Positions 1 through 11,898 of a stretch of DNA of 64,000 nucleotides are shown one piece after another (position 1 is the stretch's first letter; each line of letters starts with the position of its first letter). The translations under genes and the position numbers were made by a program. Where the stretch lies: the NCBI GenBank assembly GCA_024449915.1, contig JAMZAV010000103.1:558001-622000 (forward strand), given 5' to 3'. A model generated the notes under the pieces. The model was not told where the DNA came from and did no database searches. It worked only from the letters and a program-made list of their open reading frames with translations. The stretch is from Sweltsa coloradensis. Its lineage: Eukaryota > Arthropoda > Insecta > Plecoptera > Chloroperlidae.

Positions 1-429
1 GTCTAGATCCAGCCTCTGTGAAGTGACTTGACGTACATTCATAATATGCTCCACTTACTATTAGTATTTTTTTTTATTATTAGTATTTGTGTTTAAATTT
101 TGCACCATATTATTATTTTGAAGGCTTGACACTGATAAAAATTAACCAATTTAAGTGCCATATTACTTCACAGAATTTGTCCACGGAATGTCACACGTTG
201 CTTAATCACTTTAATATAAATTTTATTATATTTACTATTTAGGGATATCACACACAATTCTGTGTTTAAGGGCTATGCTCATTGTGATATTCCTAATGAT
301 TATGTACATAATGTGATGATCATTGAATAATAATAAATAAATTAATTAATAAATAAATAAATAAATAAATAAAATGAACAAATTTAACATTTACGTAAAG
401 AAGAGAATTATTGGTCAGTTGTAGTTAAA
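1..429. other. AT-rich non-coding DNA with (AAAT)n tail
   Basis: No coding signal is visible. Positions 327-372 hold an AATAAATAAATA-type simple repeat preceded by sequence like the 3' end of a non-LTR retrotransposon (short unique stretch running straight into tandem tetranucleotides). The LINE-tail reading is inference. Confidence 0.4.
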
Positions 430-780
430 GTGCGATAGAAACTCAATCGCTCTCGAGTTCCACAGCTCAACAGACATCGATCAGCTTCTCACCTATTCCA
501 AGTAGCTATACTCGGTATTAACTCTAGTGACCACCGATGGCCAAGACGTAAGAGTAACCAACACCAATGCACCCCGAGACCTAGAGGCCAGCCCAAAGCG
601 ATGTTTAATATTCTGATCCCCCTGAAATAACCTGGAATCTGATCGGATCGAGTGACGCCATTCGAGCAAGGTGATCGGGTAACCTAGCACGAAAACTAGC
701 TGGAAGTTACAAAACTGCCAAAAGTGGTCTTGACTATCACCGTTAGGAATTGTCCGCCATATTGCAAGACACAATTTTTT
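430..780. other. Higher-GC block, unrecognised
   Basis: This block is visibly richer in G and C than its flanks and is open for 93 codons on the minus strand (493-774). The predicted peptide has no motif I recognise and no clear splice or promoter context. It could be a repeat fragment or a chance ORF in a compositional island. Confidence 0.25.
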
Positions 781-1214
781 ACCATCGACTAATAAAGTAT
801 TAAAGTGTTAAAGTGTTGATATAAGTGTTAACAATAAAACTAACAGTATTATCGAGTGTTCATAATTTTCTTAATGTTTGTTATATTATCCCATAGTTGT
901 ATTATTATTATTTATTTATCCAAGAACGGTTTTACAACCAGTAGGATAGCATATAATAAAACCATAAATAATTTATTTATACACTTACTTAACGTATTAT
1001 GAGTGATGTAGGTTATTCACAACAAGTATAAGTTTGTTTAGGAAAAAATTAAACGTTTTGTTTTTAATAGATACAAAGTCGATGTAGGCCTACATATTTG
1101 AAATATTTCCAATCCAGTTATAGAAAAGTGAATATATTATATAAAGTGTAAATAGTTGTAAAATCAATAATAATTATATTATTAATTATGTAAAAGCAAG
1201 AACTGAACTGAGAA

Positions 1215-1312
1215 GAATTGTGGCCTGCAGGGTTGGCTTGGTCGCTTTGATTTAAAGTCCCCCACTGAAAATCAGTTATATAACTGAGTGGGTAGACTCT
1301 AAATAAAAATTT
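1215..1312 (+). repeat. SINE-2 family 3' tail
   Basis: The stretch with GGTCGCTTTG followed by CCCACTGAAAATCAGTTATATAACTGAGTGGGT matches, inverted, the tail of the full-length element at 56460-56846; the inner part is itself a small hairpin (ACTGAAAATCAG/TAACTGAGT). It ends in TAGACTCTAAATAAA and an A/T-rich run. The tRNA-like head is missing, so this is a truncated copy. Confidence 0.6.
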
Positions 1313-3099
1313 ATTTATTTATTTTTATTTACACTCATACAAGTACAATCATAATCATCAATTTGAAACTGAATATAACTTAATTGAATCATGACTTTGG
1401 TCCCTTTACAAAAATACCACATTTGTTGCAATATATTTTAAGAGTTGGAGTAAATTAAATGTTATCAGACAACACAAGATGGTAATAGAATTATTATGTA
1501 CAAGGTGTGACATATTGAAATATCAAACTTATTTATTTATTGTTAAAAGTCTTATACAGCACGTTAGTACCATTTTACAAAGATCCTAACTACATGTAAA
1601 TAAATGTCAAGGTGATTATGACATAGCGAATGATACACTAAAAAAAATAAGGAGACAGTAATGAACATAAAACAAATAAAAAATATAAATACTAAGAAAA
1701 AAAGATAACATTGATAATGCATGTCAAATATCAAAATATATAAAACCATTACAAAATTGGTAAACTTCATATATCATAATAAAAATATCAACACTTGATT
1801 GTCTTGTATGGGACGTACACACTACACAGCCAGCGTTCATAGCCATCATGTGCATAGATGGACGTCACTTCTTCCTTGCAACTTTTTTTATATGAGCATG
1901 GAGTTTAAATAGTCCCCTCAAACTCCATGATATGAGCTTCATTGTTCTAAAACATTTTGCTCTTTTTTTGTTTTCTATAGCTTTTTAAAATGTTGAAAAT
2001 ATCAAAAGTCAAAACGAAGCATTCAAAATATTACTATAAAACTTGAATAAAAACAGTAAATAAAATTACCAGTAACTGTAGCTCACATCAACATTATGTA
2101 CACGTTGGAGAAAATAATCACGATAAATTTGCTACACAAAATGATAAATTCACATGTTATGAAGGAACTCTTAAATGTTGAGTGTGCAAAATAATATTCC
2201 CATCGCTTCTAGCTTTACAATAACGACCCCCATATTGAACAACTAGAAATAAATCCATGATGAGCCACGTGTTTTCTATTAAATTTGTAAAACATCCAAT
2301 CATTACAAATAATCGACCATCATTAAAATAATAAAGTGTAGATCTTTACTAAACGGCACGCATACTAAACATGCACAGTTGAAGAGAATTATTAATAAGT
2401 TGCCTATGTTGAAGCGAGTAGATTGATGGCATGGTTTGTATTTGTTGGCCGTGCATTATTTCACTAACGAGGAAAACAAATAGTAAATCACCTCTCAATC
2501 TGTCACAGAACACAGAATCTAATGGATGCAAGTCAACGCTGCATAACAATAATGCATCTTCAGCTAGGGTCTTGGGTCTCAGGCTATAAATGTACAGGTG
2601 CTACTTCCTTCATCATCATAGGCACGCCTGAACTACATAAATAAAATAGTCTTAGATGTCAAGTACGAGCATGTATACTGTATTAACTTTGTTACAATGG
2701 CGGCTAAGAGTATCGAAACTCGAAAGTGGTTTATGCAAGCCACAAATACATACGGTAATCGGAACAAAATGTGTCTTTTAAAAGATTTTGTACCAGAATA
2801 CGACAACTGAAAGGTACTAAAGAATTGCAATTGATGGTATAATGCTGTCTTATACGTGTCTCCGCCACCAAGTGGCTCAGGGTTCAAACACATAATATAT
2901 ATTGACGTACAAATTTATCTCTTAACATAGACGTTTACTTTGGTTCCGCCACCATCATCATAATTAACGACGCACATTACAAATTACAGTAAACTTACAA
3001 TCAATGCGATGTTAAAATAACTGCGAGTATGAAATTATTATACTGGAAATGTGTTATTGTATTTCCAGGATTTAAAATCTAAACTAACGTACCAAGTAA
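1313..3099. other. AT-rich stretch, nothing recognised
   Basis: Only short low-complexity ORFs occur. No gene, RNA gene or repeat boundary could be assigned. Confidence 0.4.
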
Positions 3100-3119
3100 G
3101 TGGGCGGAAAATGTTTACC

Positions 3120-3225
3120 TTTAAATTTGTTTCTCGATTTGTTTAGTCGGGAAACACTCCCGTCAGAAATTAAAAAAGTCCGCCCCAACCGGGAATCGAA
3201 CCACGGACCATCAGGACGGGGGGTA
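3120..3225 (-). repeat. SINE-1 (tRNA-derived) fragment
   Basis: Read on the minus strand it contains a pol III B-box-like GGTTCGATTCCC followed by GGTTGGGGCGGAC, then an AATTTCTGACGG/TCCCGACTAAACAAATCGAGAAA segment. The same order of modules is seen at 9400-9578, so it is one family. A-box and anticodon parts are degenerate. Confidence 0.6.
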
Positions 3226-4655
3226 CATTTTTAAGCTCTGAATTGTAGTTGAATTGTAATTTGATTGTGACATATTTTAGATAATAATAAACAAAAAAAC
3301 GATTTATTTGGAACATAATATAACTAACAACAGCAGTAACTTTATTTTGGTACTCATTATCAGAGAATATAGTTTGTCAAATATTTGTTGATTTCGTACT
3401 ACCATTTTATTAGATCGCCAAAGGTGCTGGCAAAGGTGATGGTCGCTGGGCATAATCGATACCAGTATGGACCGCTTGATTTACTTTTGGTCGAGGATGC
3501 ACAAGCGCGTAGTTTCTAAGTTATTTGCATAAGGAAAACTTATTATAGGCCTACCAATGAGAAGAAGAGTCCCACCATATTGAAAAAAATACGATGTGAA
3601 CAATCCTTCAGCCAAGGATTTTAATACAATAAGTCTTATACATTTATTTTACAGAGAAAGGGGATTTAAAATCGTGCATTTAGGGCCTATCATATTTTTC
3701 AGAACATGTGTAAGGCCCACTGTTCTTTCCATGAAAACGTAGACCACTATCCATGTTATCCATATTATGTGGAGGAGGTGTGTGTTACATAAATAGACAA
3801 AATAGTTAATTATACTTATCGAAAATCACCGTTATGATTTTTTTTGTGCATTCGTGGTTGAATGCTGATAACACTTTACGTCACTCTTTTGCCATAGTAA
3901 AGGTATAGCAAAATTAAAACCCCTTTCTAGATATATAATTGACTATTTTGAAATCGCATCATAATTCGCTTTGAGTTGTTTTATGTTGACAAAACATATT
4001 TCTTTATAGCCTATTTTAAATGTTCTTTAATATTTGAATTCGATTGAACGAAGTTTATTTTTTTGGATTTCAAATTTCTTCAGTTTCAGTTCAATTTCAA
4101 TCCTTGATTCAAAATCATATTTTTATTTAGCTTTCTCATTTTCCATAAGTTTACAACTTACTATACCCACCATATTATCTTGAGTTTTCGACCGACAGAG
4201 TGGTAGTTCAGCCAGCTGACGCACAGGACGAAGCCTCGGGGTACACAAGACGATCACAAGTATAGGATGGGGTATAAGAGACATAATCTAGGTTCAAGGG
4301 GTATTATATGGACTTAAGTCGTGGAAATTGTAAAGAACTCTCTAAAGTTTTCTTTGCATATATAAATTTCGGAAATGGGAGAATGTGTATTTATCAGTAT
4401 TCGTTAATTTTTGTAGTCTATCAACTTTGTAAAGTAATTAAACAATACGAACAAATTAGGCATAGATTGTTTCCCTGCTTGCATCGATGAATTTGTCTAT
4501 AGCATTTCAATAGCCATGTTTAATGTTTGACTATCGTTTTCGTTGAAGATTTAGATGCAGTTGATATGTAAATTTACGTTTTGAAAATGGACCATTTATA
4601 TATAGTTACAATTTTAGGATATTAAAAATATTAATAAAGCAAAGATGATAAAGGT
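3226..4655. other. Non-coding, nothing recognised
   Basis: The stretch is AT-rich with no ORF of credible composition and no repeat match within the window. Confidence 0.35.
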
Positions 4656-4659
4656 AAGT

Positions 4660-4872
4660 AAATCTGCAACCAACATCATCACCACCACCACCAAAAACAA
4701 CAACAACAACAACACAACACTACAACAACACAACTAGAAACAACAAAACAACAACAACACAACAACTACTAAGTACTACTATACTACTACTACTAACTAC
4801 TACTATCACTACTACTACTACTACAACTACTACTACTACTACTACTTCTACTACTACTACAACAAGAAGGAA
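4660..4872. repeat. Compound trinucleotide microsatellite (ACC/AAC/ACT)n
   Basis: Runs of CACCAC, AACAACAAC and then ACTACTACT follow each other for about 210 bases with occasional interruptions. This is a compound simple repeat. Confidence 0.9.
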
Positions 4873-5680
4873 AACAACAATATCTGTATGGTCCGCCAAT
4901 CATTGGTTATACCTATTATAATTTGTGAAATTTGATTTCAAAAAATATATATTTATAGGCTAAGGCAATTTCTCATTTTCAAGTAATCTTCAAATTGATG
5001 TAAAGTAAGTGTTTCATTGGGTTAAAATTAATTGTTCACATGTTTTACTTATAATATTATAAAACATGTTTCGTATTCAGATTTGTCAGATTCTGGTTGG
5101 AATTATTAGACTGTGGAAATCAGGATTTAGGAAACACCATCATCAAAACAAAGTTCATCTAAAAATAAACTTTTACTTTATTTTCAGTTTTGATCTAAAT
5201 TTTCAGTTCTTCATACTATGTATCGGCAACATTAAATATCAATGTACTGAATGTTCGTATTAGAAATAGGTATATAGAGTTCTTTGTCTTCAATTCAACA
5301 GTCTAAAGGTAACAGAAATACATCATTATAATTATATAATATTATATTACAAACATTTTAGTATTAATACTGTACAGACTACAGGCTCTCACTTAAATTT
5401 GTAGAAAATATTTCTACAAACGCAAATAGCAAATATTTTTAAAATATCGAAGATAACTATTGTCATGTTTGTAATTGAGGAAAATCACTGGGAATCTTTC
5501 ACACATTTTAAATCTTTAACGTCTAAGATCATAAGATGCCAATGTCACACGTAGAGTTAAAATTGTTTGATTGATCAGTCTTAATCAATTATATTGGTGT
5601 AATTACTATCATTACAAACCATAAATTATTATGAGAAAGTCAAGGAACAAGACGAGCCTGTGTTTTTGCACTGAAACAGT
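4873..5680. other. Non-coding spacer
   Basis: No gene is recognised. A 65-codon plus-strand ORF at 5066-5263 has a random-looking AT-driven composition and is not supported. Confidence 0.35.
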
Positions 5681-5682
5681 AA

Positions 5683-5757
5683 ATGACGGGTAGAAGAATT
5701 ACTGACCTTGGCCGCAGCATCCCGAGGCCTAATCTGTTTTCTTGGGAACCATTTCAG
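5683..5757 (+). CDS. Possible 25-codon first coding exon (MTGRRITDLGRSIPRPN...)
   Basis: An ATG at 5683 opens 25 codons that end exactly at CAG followed by the strong donor GTGAGT (5758-5763). An in-frame TAA directly precedes the ATG, so it would have to be a first coding exon. GC content is higher than in the flanks. It lies 280 bases beyond the 3' end of the atonal gene, on the opposite strand. I do not recognise the peptide and found no partner exon, so this is a candidate only. Confidence 0.22.
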
Positions 5758-5887
5758 GTGAGTATCGTTTTAAATCATCTACCTGTTCCATTCGAAACAA
5801 TAACTAAACAGGTAGTAAATAGGAAAACTAAAATACCTAAAATACCCTCTCAATAAACGTCACAAATCAGAAATAGTCTTGAAGGTG

Positions 5888-5893
5888 TTTATT
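5888..5893 (-). terminator. Poly(A) signal AATAAA for the atonal-like gene
   Basis: AATAAA on the minus strand lies about 143 bases after the TGA at 6036-6038, a normal distance for a short 3' UTR. Confidence 0.5.
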
Positions 5894-6035
5894 CGTGGGA
5901 TATAATAAGCAACTTCCTATACGATAGTCTATCTCTCGTCTCGATAATCGATGGGCTAATAAAATTGACACCTGAGGGGAACGAAATTCTTCGCAATTTG
6001 CATAACAATGTTTATAGGTTAACCTGTCCAATCGA

Positions 6036-6878
6036 TCACTGAAGCAGGTCGTACAGTGCGTTGATATAAGTCTGTGCCATCTGCAATGTCTCGTACTTGG
6101 ACAATTGCCTGTCATTGCCGAGAGACGGGAGGTGTTTTCTCAGATGATCGAACGCTTTATTCAAATTCTGCATTCTTCTCCTCTCCCGCGCATTCGCAGC
6201 TAACCTCCTCTTCTTCATCACCACCGGACTCACTAGTTTCATACTCGTTCTCCTCTTACCTTTCAGTTTATCCTCACTTCCGTCCTCGTCCTCAAAGTCC
6301 AAACTGTCGATACTTTCATCGTCGAATTCGTCACAATGAAAATCGTCCACTTGTTTTGGTTTTAAAGTCCTGGTGTTTGACACTAGCACGGATTTCCTCG
6401 GCGGCTTGACGTCTTCCATGGGGGCGTCGTCGTGGTGTTTGGAGTACTCGAAGGGAGCGTCGTCGCGATGCTTGGAGTACTCGCCCTGCAGTGGCGGCAG
6501 CAGTGGCGTGTAGTGCTTCGGTCCCTCCAGGCGGTGTTTCACGGGGTCCATGATGTCGGAGGTGGGGCTCGCCGATCTCAGACTGTCGGGGGAGGGGGTG
6601 TGACAACCATCAGACAGGTTGTCGAAGTTGCGATGGTGGAATTGAGTTTTTGTGAAGTTTGACTGGGTTTTTAACGGGGGCGAATGGGGTGGTTGATAGG
6701 AGTAGGCGAGCGGTGTCGCGGAGGTGTACGGGGTGGCGTACTGGTTGAGGCTCGAGGGGTGGAGGTACGACTGCGACGGTGACGACGGGAAGATGACAGA
6801 TTCTGGTGATGATAACTCCGTATCCTTATTACCACACAAGTACACATACCTGTACAAATTGTCCGTGGCGGCCGCCAT
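6036..6878 (-). CDS. ato: Atonal-like proneural bHLH transcription factor
   Basis: One uninterrupted 280-codon exon. The last 57 residues (224-280) are a bHLH domain: basic region [12 protein letters not shown], helix 1 with [12 protein letters not shown], the loop [11 protein letters not shown] and helix 2 [13 protein letters not shown]. The protein stops right after helix 2, as Drosophila Atonal does. Upstream are SPVVMKK (compare the ITPVVKRK that precedes the fly bHLH), an acidic stretch (about 182-203), proline/serine-rich sequence, and a YRYVY motif near the N-terminus resembling the IYRYYY of fly Atonal. Residues 133-153 hold a short tandem EYSKH(R/H)DDAP repeat. The start has an in-frame stop five codons upstream. 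Atonal binds E-boxes as a heterodimer with Daughterless/E proteins and specifies chordotonal organs, photoreceptors and some olfactory sensilla. Absence of introns matches insect ato. Atoh1-type paralogues differ in helix 1 and loop (for example FNNDKKLSK in vertebrate Atoh1). Confidence 0.93.
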   Translation of the reverse strand: MAAATDNLYRYVYLCGNKDTELSSPESVIFPSSPSQSYLHPSSLNQYATPYTSATPLAYSYQPPHSPPLKTQSNFTKTQFHHRNFDNLSDGCHTPSPDSLRSASPTSDIMDPVKHRLEGPKHYTPLLPPLQGEYSKHRDDAPFEYSKHHDDAPMEDVKPPRKSVLVSNTRTLKPKQVDDFHCDEFDDESIDSLDFEDEDGSEDKLKGKRRTSMKLVSPVVMKKRRLAANARERRRMQNLNKAFDHLRKHLPSLGNDRQLSKYETLQMAQTYINALYDLLQ

Positions 6879-7173
6879 ACTATGAACTTGCTACTCTCGG
6901 TACACTGACAACGTAATTAAAAATAATTAAGTCACTTATTTGCAAATAAACATAAAACTAAAACCCATTTTAATTTTAACGTTCACTCGCAATTAAAAAT
7001 AATATCAGTAACGCTAAAAATATTAATGAGTTTTTGAAAATTATATGCGAAATGTTTCTTTGAAATAATCGTCTTCTCCGTGCGCACGTGGCTCACAAAC
7101 ACTTCCTGCAACTCACGACGTTCACGTACCGGCGTTCAACACGGGTCTGGCTCTCCAGCAACCTGTTAGTTCG
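6879..7173 (-). other. Likely 5' UTR of the atonal-like gene
   Basis: The region between the ATG and the TATA box is non-coding on the minus strand and has stops in all frames close to the ATG. A palindromic E-box CACGTG is at 7085-7090. The exact start of transcription, expected near 7145-7150, is inferred from the TATA position. Confidence 0.45.
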
Positions 7174-7180
7174 TTTTATA
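7174..7180 (-). promoter_or_regulatory. TATA box (TATAAAA) of the atonal-like gene
   Basis: The minus strand reads GATATAAAACG here, about 295 bases upstream of the ATG. It is the only clear TATA box in the GC-rich 5' flank. Confidence 0.45.
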
Positions 7181-7380
7181 TCACGTTGGGGATCTTCCCT
7201 CTACTAACCCATATGGCAGGAGTTTTTTGTCCGTGGCGGGCTGGGCGCCCAAGCTCAGACCGCGCGTGCCTCCCGCCCAATTAGATCGAGCCGCCGCGGT
7301 CACGTGCTAGCCGGATCCCACGGCTCATTGGCTCCACGGACACCGGAAGGAGGGGTGCTCTTCCGACCCCCCGGAACTAT
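7181..7380 (-). promoter_or_regulatory. GC-rich proximal promoter region of ato
   Basis: This is one of the most GC-rich stretches in the first 30 kb, with several CpGs, a second E-box CACGTG (7301-7306) and CCAAT-type motifs (CCAAT about 7278; ATTGG about 7327). Together with the TATA box it looks like a proximal promoter. Factor identity is not known. Confidence 0.45.
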
Positions 7381-9344
7381 TGTTATTACGCACTATTGTT
7401 CTAGTGCGGACAAAATATTATTGAATATTTCAGGGGTGTAATTAAAATATTGTAAGCCGCAAACAATTCTGCGCGATTGATTTGGCATGTTTCTGTTGCA
7501 AACTTGCTTTGATAGACGTACATGTCAGCTTGCCAGAGGACTTACGCATGCCTAGACCAAAGCTTTTCCGTGTGCTAAAAGTGGAGGTTGTCGCATCTAT
7601 GGTTATATCGTCTGACCCTTGAAGGACATGGAGGGTGATTGTTAAAATCATTGGAAAATATTTTTCGTTTCGTAGAAACAAAAATTGAATATTTTCTACA
7701 TACCGTAGATTAAATACAAAACAATTAAATGTTTGAGAATAAAGTAATCAGGGACAAATTGGAAATGAACAATGTCAAATGGTTAGAGAAAATGATATAA
7801 AATCTGGAATGGTTATCACACTTATACTATATGCTAATACAATTAATGGTCGAACCGTGAATGTGAAAATGTATTTTATTGAGTATATTATTAATAATAT
7901 TGTTTATCAACCTTCCAGCAAAAACAAATCTGCTTATCGAATAATCAAGTTAAAAAACAATTGGCATAAAATTGTTACAGGTTTCCACTTGATCCAAATA
8001 GTCCACCAGTTGGTCTCCCTGAGCACTTCACTGCACCCTCCCCCCTAACCCCCGCACCCACAACAAGGCACTCATTACAACAGGCTGCCAATGACCCTTC
8101 CGGCAAACCCCTTGAGCTATAATTTGCACAAAAACCATCATCGAGCTTGTTGCCGATACAAAATCCCCTTGGACACTCTCTGTGGTGGTTTCAAAACAAA
8201 GAGTTGTTACTTGTATCACTTTCGTGCCAGACAATCAAACAAAACAATAATTACACTTTCGATTAAATAAAAAATATGATCTAGGAGAATTATAAATCAA
8301 TTTGTTAACTATTTCTTCGCGTAGGCTATCTACATTCAACGCCTGAGGCCAACTGTTAATATAGTTTAAACTTTAAAAGATTAGTAGTTTGTATATAAAT
8401 GTAAAGCTTCCATGGTGTTTGGACACGCAACACAATTTAATTCAATTAAAGCTACAAATCCTTTGAAGGCATCCCACCGCAAGAACTAATTCTGAACAAC
8501 GTAGTGACCATTATACGAATTGACATCAGTTCGACTCGCTTTGGAAGCCGTTGGCGTCTAGTTTCGTAGAATGGGGATAAAGCGCTAATTTGGCACGCGA
8601 GGTACAAATGGGTTTGAAATATTTAACGAGAATGCATGAAGCAAAAACATTTTATTCATTCTTGAATCAAAAGGAAATTAAAATACTTCGGGGCATGATT
8701 AATGATGCCATGTTTCAAGACGTAAGTTTAATGTATTTCAATGTAACAATGTGGTTAGAAGTTTTCAAATTTTCGAATGTAAACTTTCTGAAAATTAGTT
8801 TTGAATTAATTTTGAATATGTGCAAATTCAAAGGTCGAGACAACACGCATATGCAACGGAACGTGTACTTTCGAATTGTTTACTATGCATATTTTGTTTT
8901 GGAAAAAAATGTGCGACGTGATTTGTATACAACCACAGTTGGCCCTAGATATTATAAAATAAATTAAATGTGTTTTAGATTTAAAAAAAAATATCGTACT
9001 CTTGACACACTTATTTTAAATTCATGAATTGGAGACCATACGTCCATTGTGTTGAAATGACAAAGAAGCAATGAAGAAGTAATTTGAAAGATAAAGGCTT
9101 CATTAACATGTTTTACAGAATTGTACCCCAAGATTTGCATTTAATCCACTCACGCGCGAATAAGTAACATGCAACTATGTAATAAATAATTTAAACCAAA
9201 TCAAGTTAATTAAATCGCCGAGTGTCAAATGAAGCTTCAATCTACTATTCAATCAACGGTGCTATGAGAAATATATAATTATAAGTGACAATTTTTATGT
9301 GTTTACTTATATATTATCAATACTGTTTTTTTAATACAAACAAT
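7381..9344. other. Non-coding flank of ato
   Basis: There is no recognised gene. A C-rich patch lies at 8025-8060, and 8050-8230 is more complex and less AT-rich than its surroundings, so it could be regulatory. A 125-codon plus-strand ORF (8590-8967) has no recognisable motif. Confidence 0.35.
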
Positions 9345-9399
9345 TCTAAAAAGCAACGTGACTTTCTCAAGTTTGTTAGTCAAGGAATAATCCCGTAGT

Positions 9400-9580
9400 T
9401 TGAATTGACAATAGTGAATACATTTCTCGATTTGGATAGTCGGGAAACACTTCCGTAGGTGGAATAATAATTATTTAATACAATCCAGAAATTAAAAAAT
9501 CCATCCCGACCGGGGTTCGAACCCGAATCTCCCACTTTCCGGGTGTACGCCTTAGCCAACTAGACCACCGAGACGGTAAC
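9400..9580 (-). repeat. SINE-1, near-complete copy
   Basis: On the minus strand the head reads like a tRNA: A-box-like TGGTCTAGTTGG, B-box GGTTCGAACCC, and ends CCGTCTC/GGGATGG that can pair as an acceptor stem with two G-U pairs. A fixed body follows (GATTTTTTAATTTCTGG, then CGGAAGTGTTTCCCGACTA). Recurrence at 3120, 9668 and 62800 shows a dispersed SINE, not a functional tRNA gene. Confidence 0.75.
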
Positions 9581-9667
9581 TATTTAACTTCTGTATTGTC
9601 GTCACATTATAGAACTTGAATGGATGAAACAATAAAGCATCGAAAAACTGTTGCTGTTGAACTTAAA

Positions 9668-9750
9668 AAGTGGGAGACTCGGGTTCGAACCCCGATCGGG
9701 ATGGATTTTTTAATTTCTGGATTGTATTACAAATAGTGAATACACTTAGA
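9668..9750 (+). repeat. SINE-1 fragment
   Basis: The B-box segment and the GGATTTTTTAATTTCTGGATTGTATTA body match the copy at 9400-9580 in the opposite orientation. A further scrap (TTTCCGGGTGGACACTTTAGCC) follows at 9783-9805, so SINE-1 pieces are clustered here. Confidence 0.65.
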
Positions 9751-9905
9751 AGTTAACAAATAATATAACAAATCCAATTCACTTTCCGGGTGGACACTTT
9801 AGCCAAATTCTGAATTATTGGATCTGAATGGTTGTAGCTTTATTGATAATTTACTTTACCATGTGACAAAATGTGAAATGGAATGCCCTCAGACCTTATA
9901 TACTA

Positions 9906-10655
9906 CTAGGAAAACGCTTAAAGTCCCGCCGCGTTGTTGGATGAGCGTAATTGGTGCATTGAGCTGCCATATGGTTTTTATGCAATTTTTCTGTTGTTCT
10001 GTGGCAAAATCATACTTAGTTGAAATTTTTTTAAATAAATTAAATTAAATTAAAAATTAACTTAATTTTTTAATTTTTTTAAATTAATCTTAATTGTTAA
10101 AAAATCGTAAAATTGCGATTTTCATAAGAATAATTTCTCGATTGCGCTCAAATTTTACACTAAAATATTAATTCATTAAAATAAAGGTTCTGCGAAAAAT
10201 GATTACGATCGGATAAAGCATGTAGTGTTATAAGTCAAAGAGTTGTTTAAAAAAAGAAAAACCTGTAAATTTAGATTTTTATGATAAATATTTTTTCAAT
10301 GCGCTCAAATTCACAAAATATCTAAATTCATAAAATAAGGTTCTGTGCAAAATCATTAAAATCGATAAAGCATGTAGGTGTTAAGTCGAAGAACGTTTTT
10401 AAAAATTGAAAAAAATCGTAAAATTGCGATTTTCATAAGAAAAAATTTTCCGATTGCGCTCAAAAACGTGGCAGTTCTAAGTTCAGAGATTTCGAAGGCC
10501 TCCATAAAATTTCATCGCAATCGGAATATCAGTTTAGCCGGAATCGTGTGGACAAACAGACAAAAATACAAAAAAAAAAACATTCCGGATTTTTTTCTCC
10601 AGTGTAGTGAAATGGAATCTTCGCTTCGCTCGCTACGCTCGCTACGCTCATCCAA
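9906..10655 (-). mobile_element. Family A Helitron/Helentron-like element, copy 1
   Basis: The minus-strand 5' end is TTGGATGAGCG. The 3' end carries the inverted copy CGCTCATCCAA about 30 bases inside, then a hairpin AACGC...GCGTT, then CCTAG followed by T. No coding capacity. Internal sequence has repeated blocks around GTAAAATTGCGATTTTCAT. Copies 2, 3 and 4 lie at 20645, 26444 and 58925. Confidence 0.75.
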
Positions 10656-11229
10656 TAATGATCATTCCTCTATCTTATTGCTAAACTTGGTAATGGTATT
10701 ATGGAGGAAATAAGAAATATAAATAAATTATGACTAAATAATATGAATAAATAAATAAAATAGACCCCAATAATGTAACAGTTCCATTAGTAAAATGATT
10801 TATTTTAGTCATTCTTTAGGTGGGTTTGAAAATGTTTTGACATTTTGTTTATAATTTTTTAATTTTTTTCGTTTAATTACTTGGGCTGGTATTAATTCAG
10901 ATTAGTAAGAACATACGAAAAATGAAACTGTCTTACAGGAAAATATTCATACGTATGAAGAATTAGACATTCACTTTATTTATTACACCTATAATAGACA
11001 ACACATTTTTTACAATGTTCTTTGCAATATTATTATACCTTATGGTACTAGTCGCCGTGTCTTCTGCTTGTAATGTTTGTATCACTGTGTGAGTAAAGCC
11101 TCACTCAACGTCAATTGCTTCTTTGGTCTTACTTAGAGAAACCTGTATTTTACAACACGCGAACACACTGTATAAACGTGTACAATCAAGTTTACTATTG
11201 AAACTACTATTAGCGTAAGATATTTTCGC
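10656..11229. other. AT-rich non-coding
   Basis: Nothing recognisable. Confidence 0.35.
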
Positions 11230-11249
11230 AATGCAAGCTGTCTTTTACA

Positions 11250-11335
11250 ACTAAAATGGCACGAAGCTAGCACGAGGAACTCGAGCTTGGAGGATCTGGG
11301 TTCGATTCTCGCCACCACAATTTCTCAATAAGAGG
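11250..11335 (+). repeat. tRNA-like SINE fragment
   Basis: GGATCTGGGTTCGATTCTCGCCACCAC has a B-box and a pseudo-acceptor end; an A-box-like GCTAGCACGAGG lies upstream. There is no complete cloverleaf, so I read it as a SINE remnant. Confidence 0.45.
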
Positions 11336-11804
11336 TCCAGTCGTAAGTCATAATATAACTCACTACATTGGATGAAGTCTTTAAGCGCACTTGGACATTT
11401 ATTTGTTACACTGTCGCTTTCAGATACCATATTGTAATCAAACTTGTTGTCGTTTTTTATATTATTGACAAATATGTAAATTATGATGGCATAGAACTAC
11501 ATTGAACATATGAAATATCTCTTAAATATGAAACTAAGATAAAGTGGGCAAAGCAATTACAATTATAACGTTATTGTAGTGATGCACACGATAATAAACC
11601 AAAGTAAACCAAAGTGGAAATGCTATCGAATTGCATAAGGAATCCCGAAAACTTGCACAAAAATCGTCATATCACTCGGACCGCCATGCATTGATCCTAC
11701 ACTGGCCACACCATCAAATCCAGCTTTGTGAATGATAATAATTTGACATTTCGCAATTAAGGCTCAAGATCAGTGGCAAAGGAACCGGCGGGGAGGCGGG
11801 GAGG

Positions 11805-11898
11805 CGACAGCCATCGCAGATAGTTGCTGTAAAACATCGTTTACAGAGACCCGACAGCCATCGCAGATAGTTGCTGTAAAACATCGTTTACAGAGACC
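11805..11898. repeat. Tandem duplication, 2 x 47 bp
   Basis: Two essentially identical 47-bp units, each running from CGACAGCCATCGCAG to TTTACAGAGACC, lie head to tail. The near-identity suggests a recent event. Confidence 0.9.

Noticed and set aside
493..774. 93-codon minus ORF as a gene
   Set aside because: No motif, no partner exon; explained by higher local GC.
8590..8967. 125-codon plus-strand ORF
   Set aside because: No recognisable motif, AT-driven codons, no promoter or splice context; chance ORF is the simplest reading.
9490..9575. Functional tRNA gene
   Set aside because: The head has tRNA boxes but recurs with the same non-tRNA body at several places, so it is a SINE.
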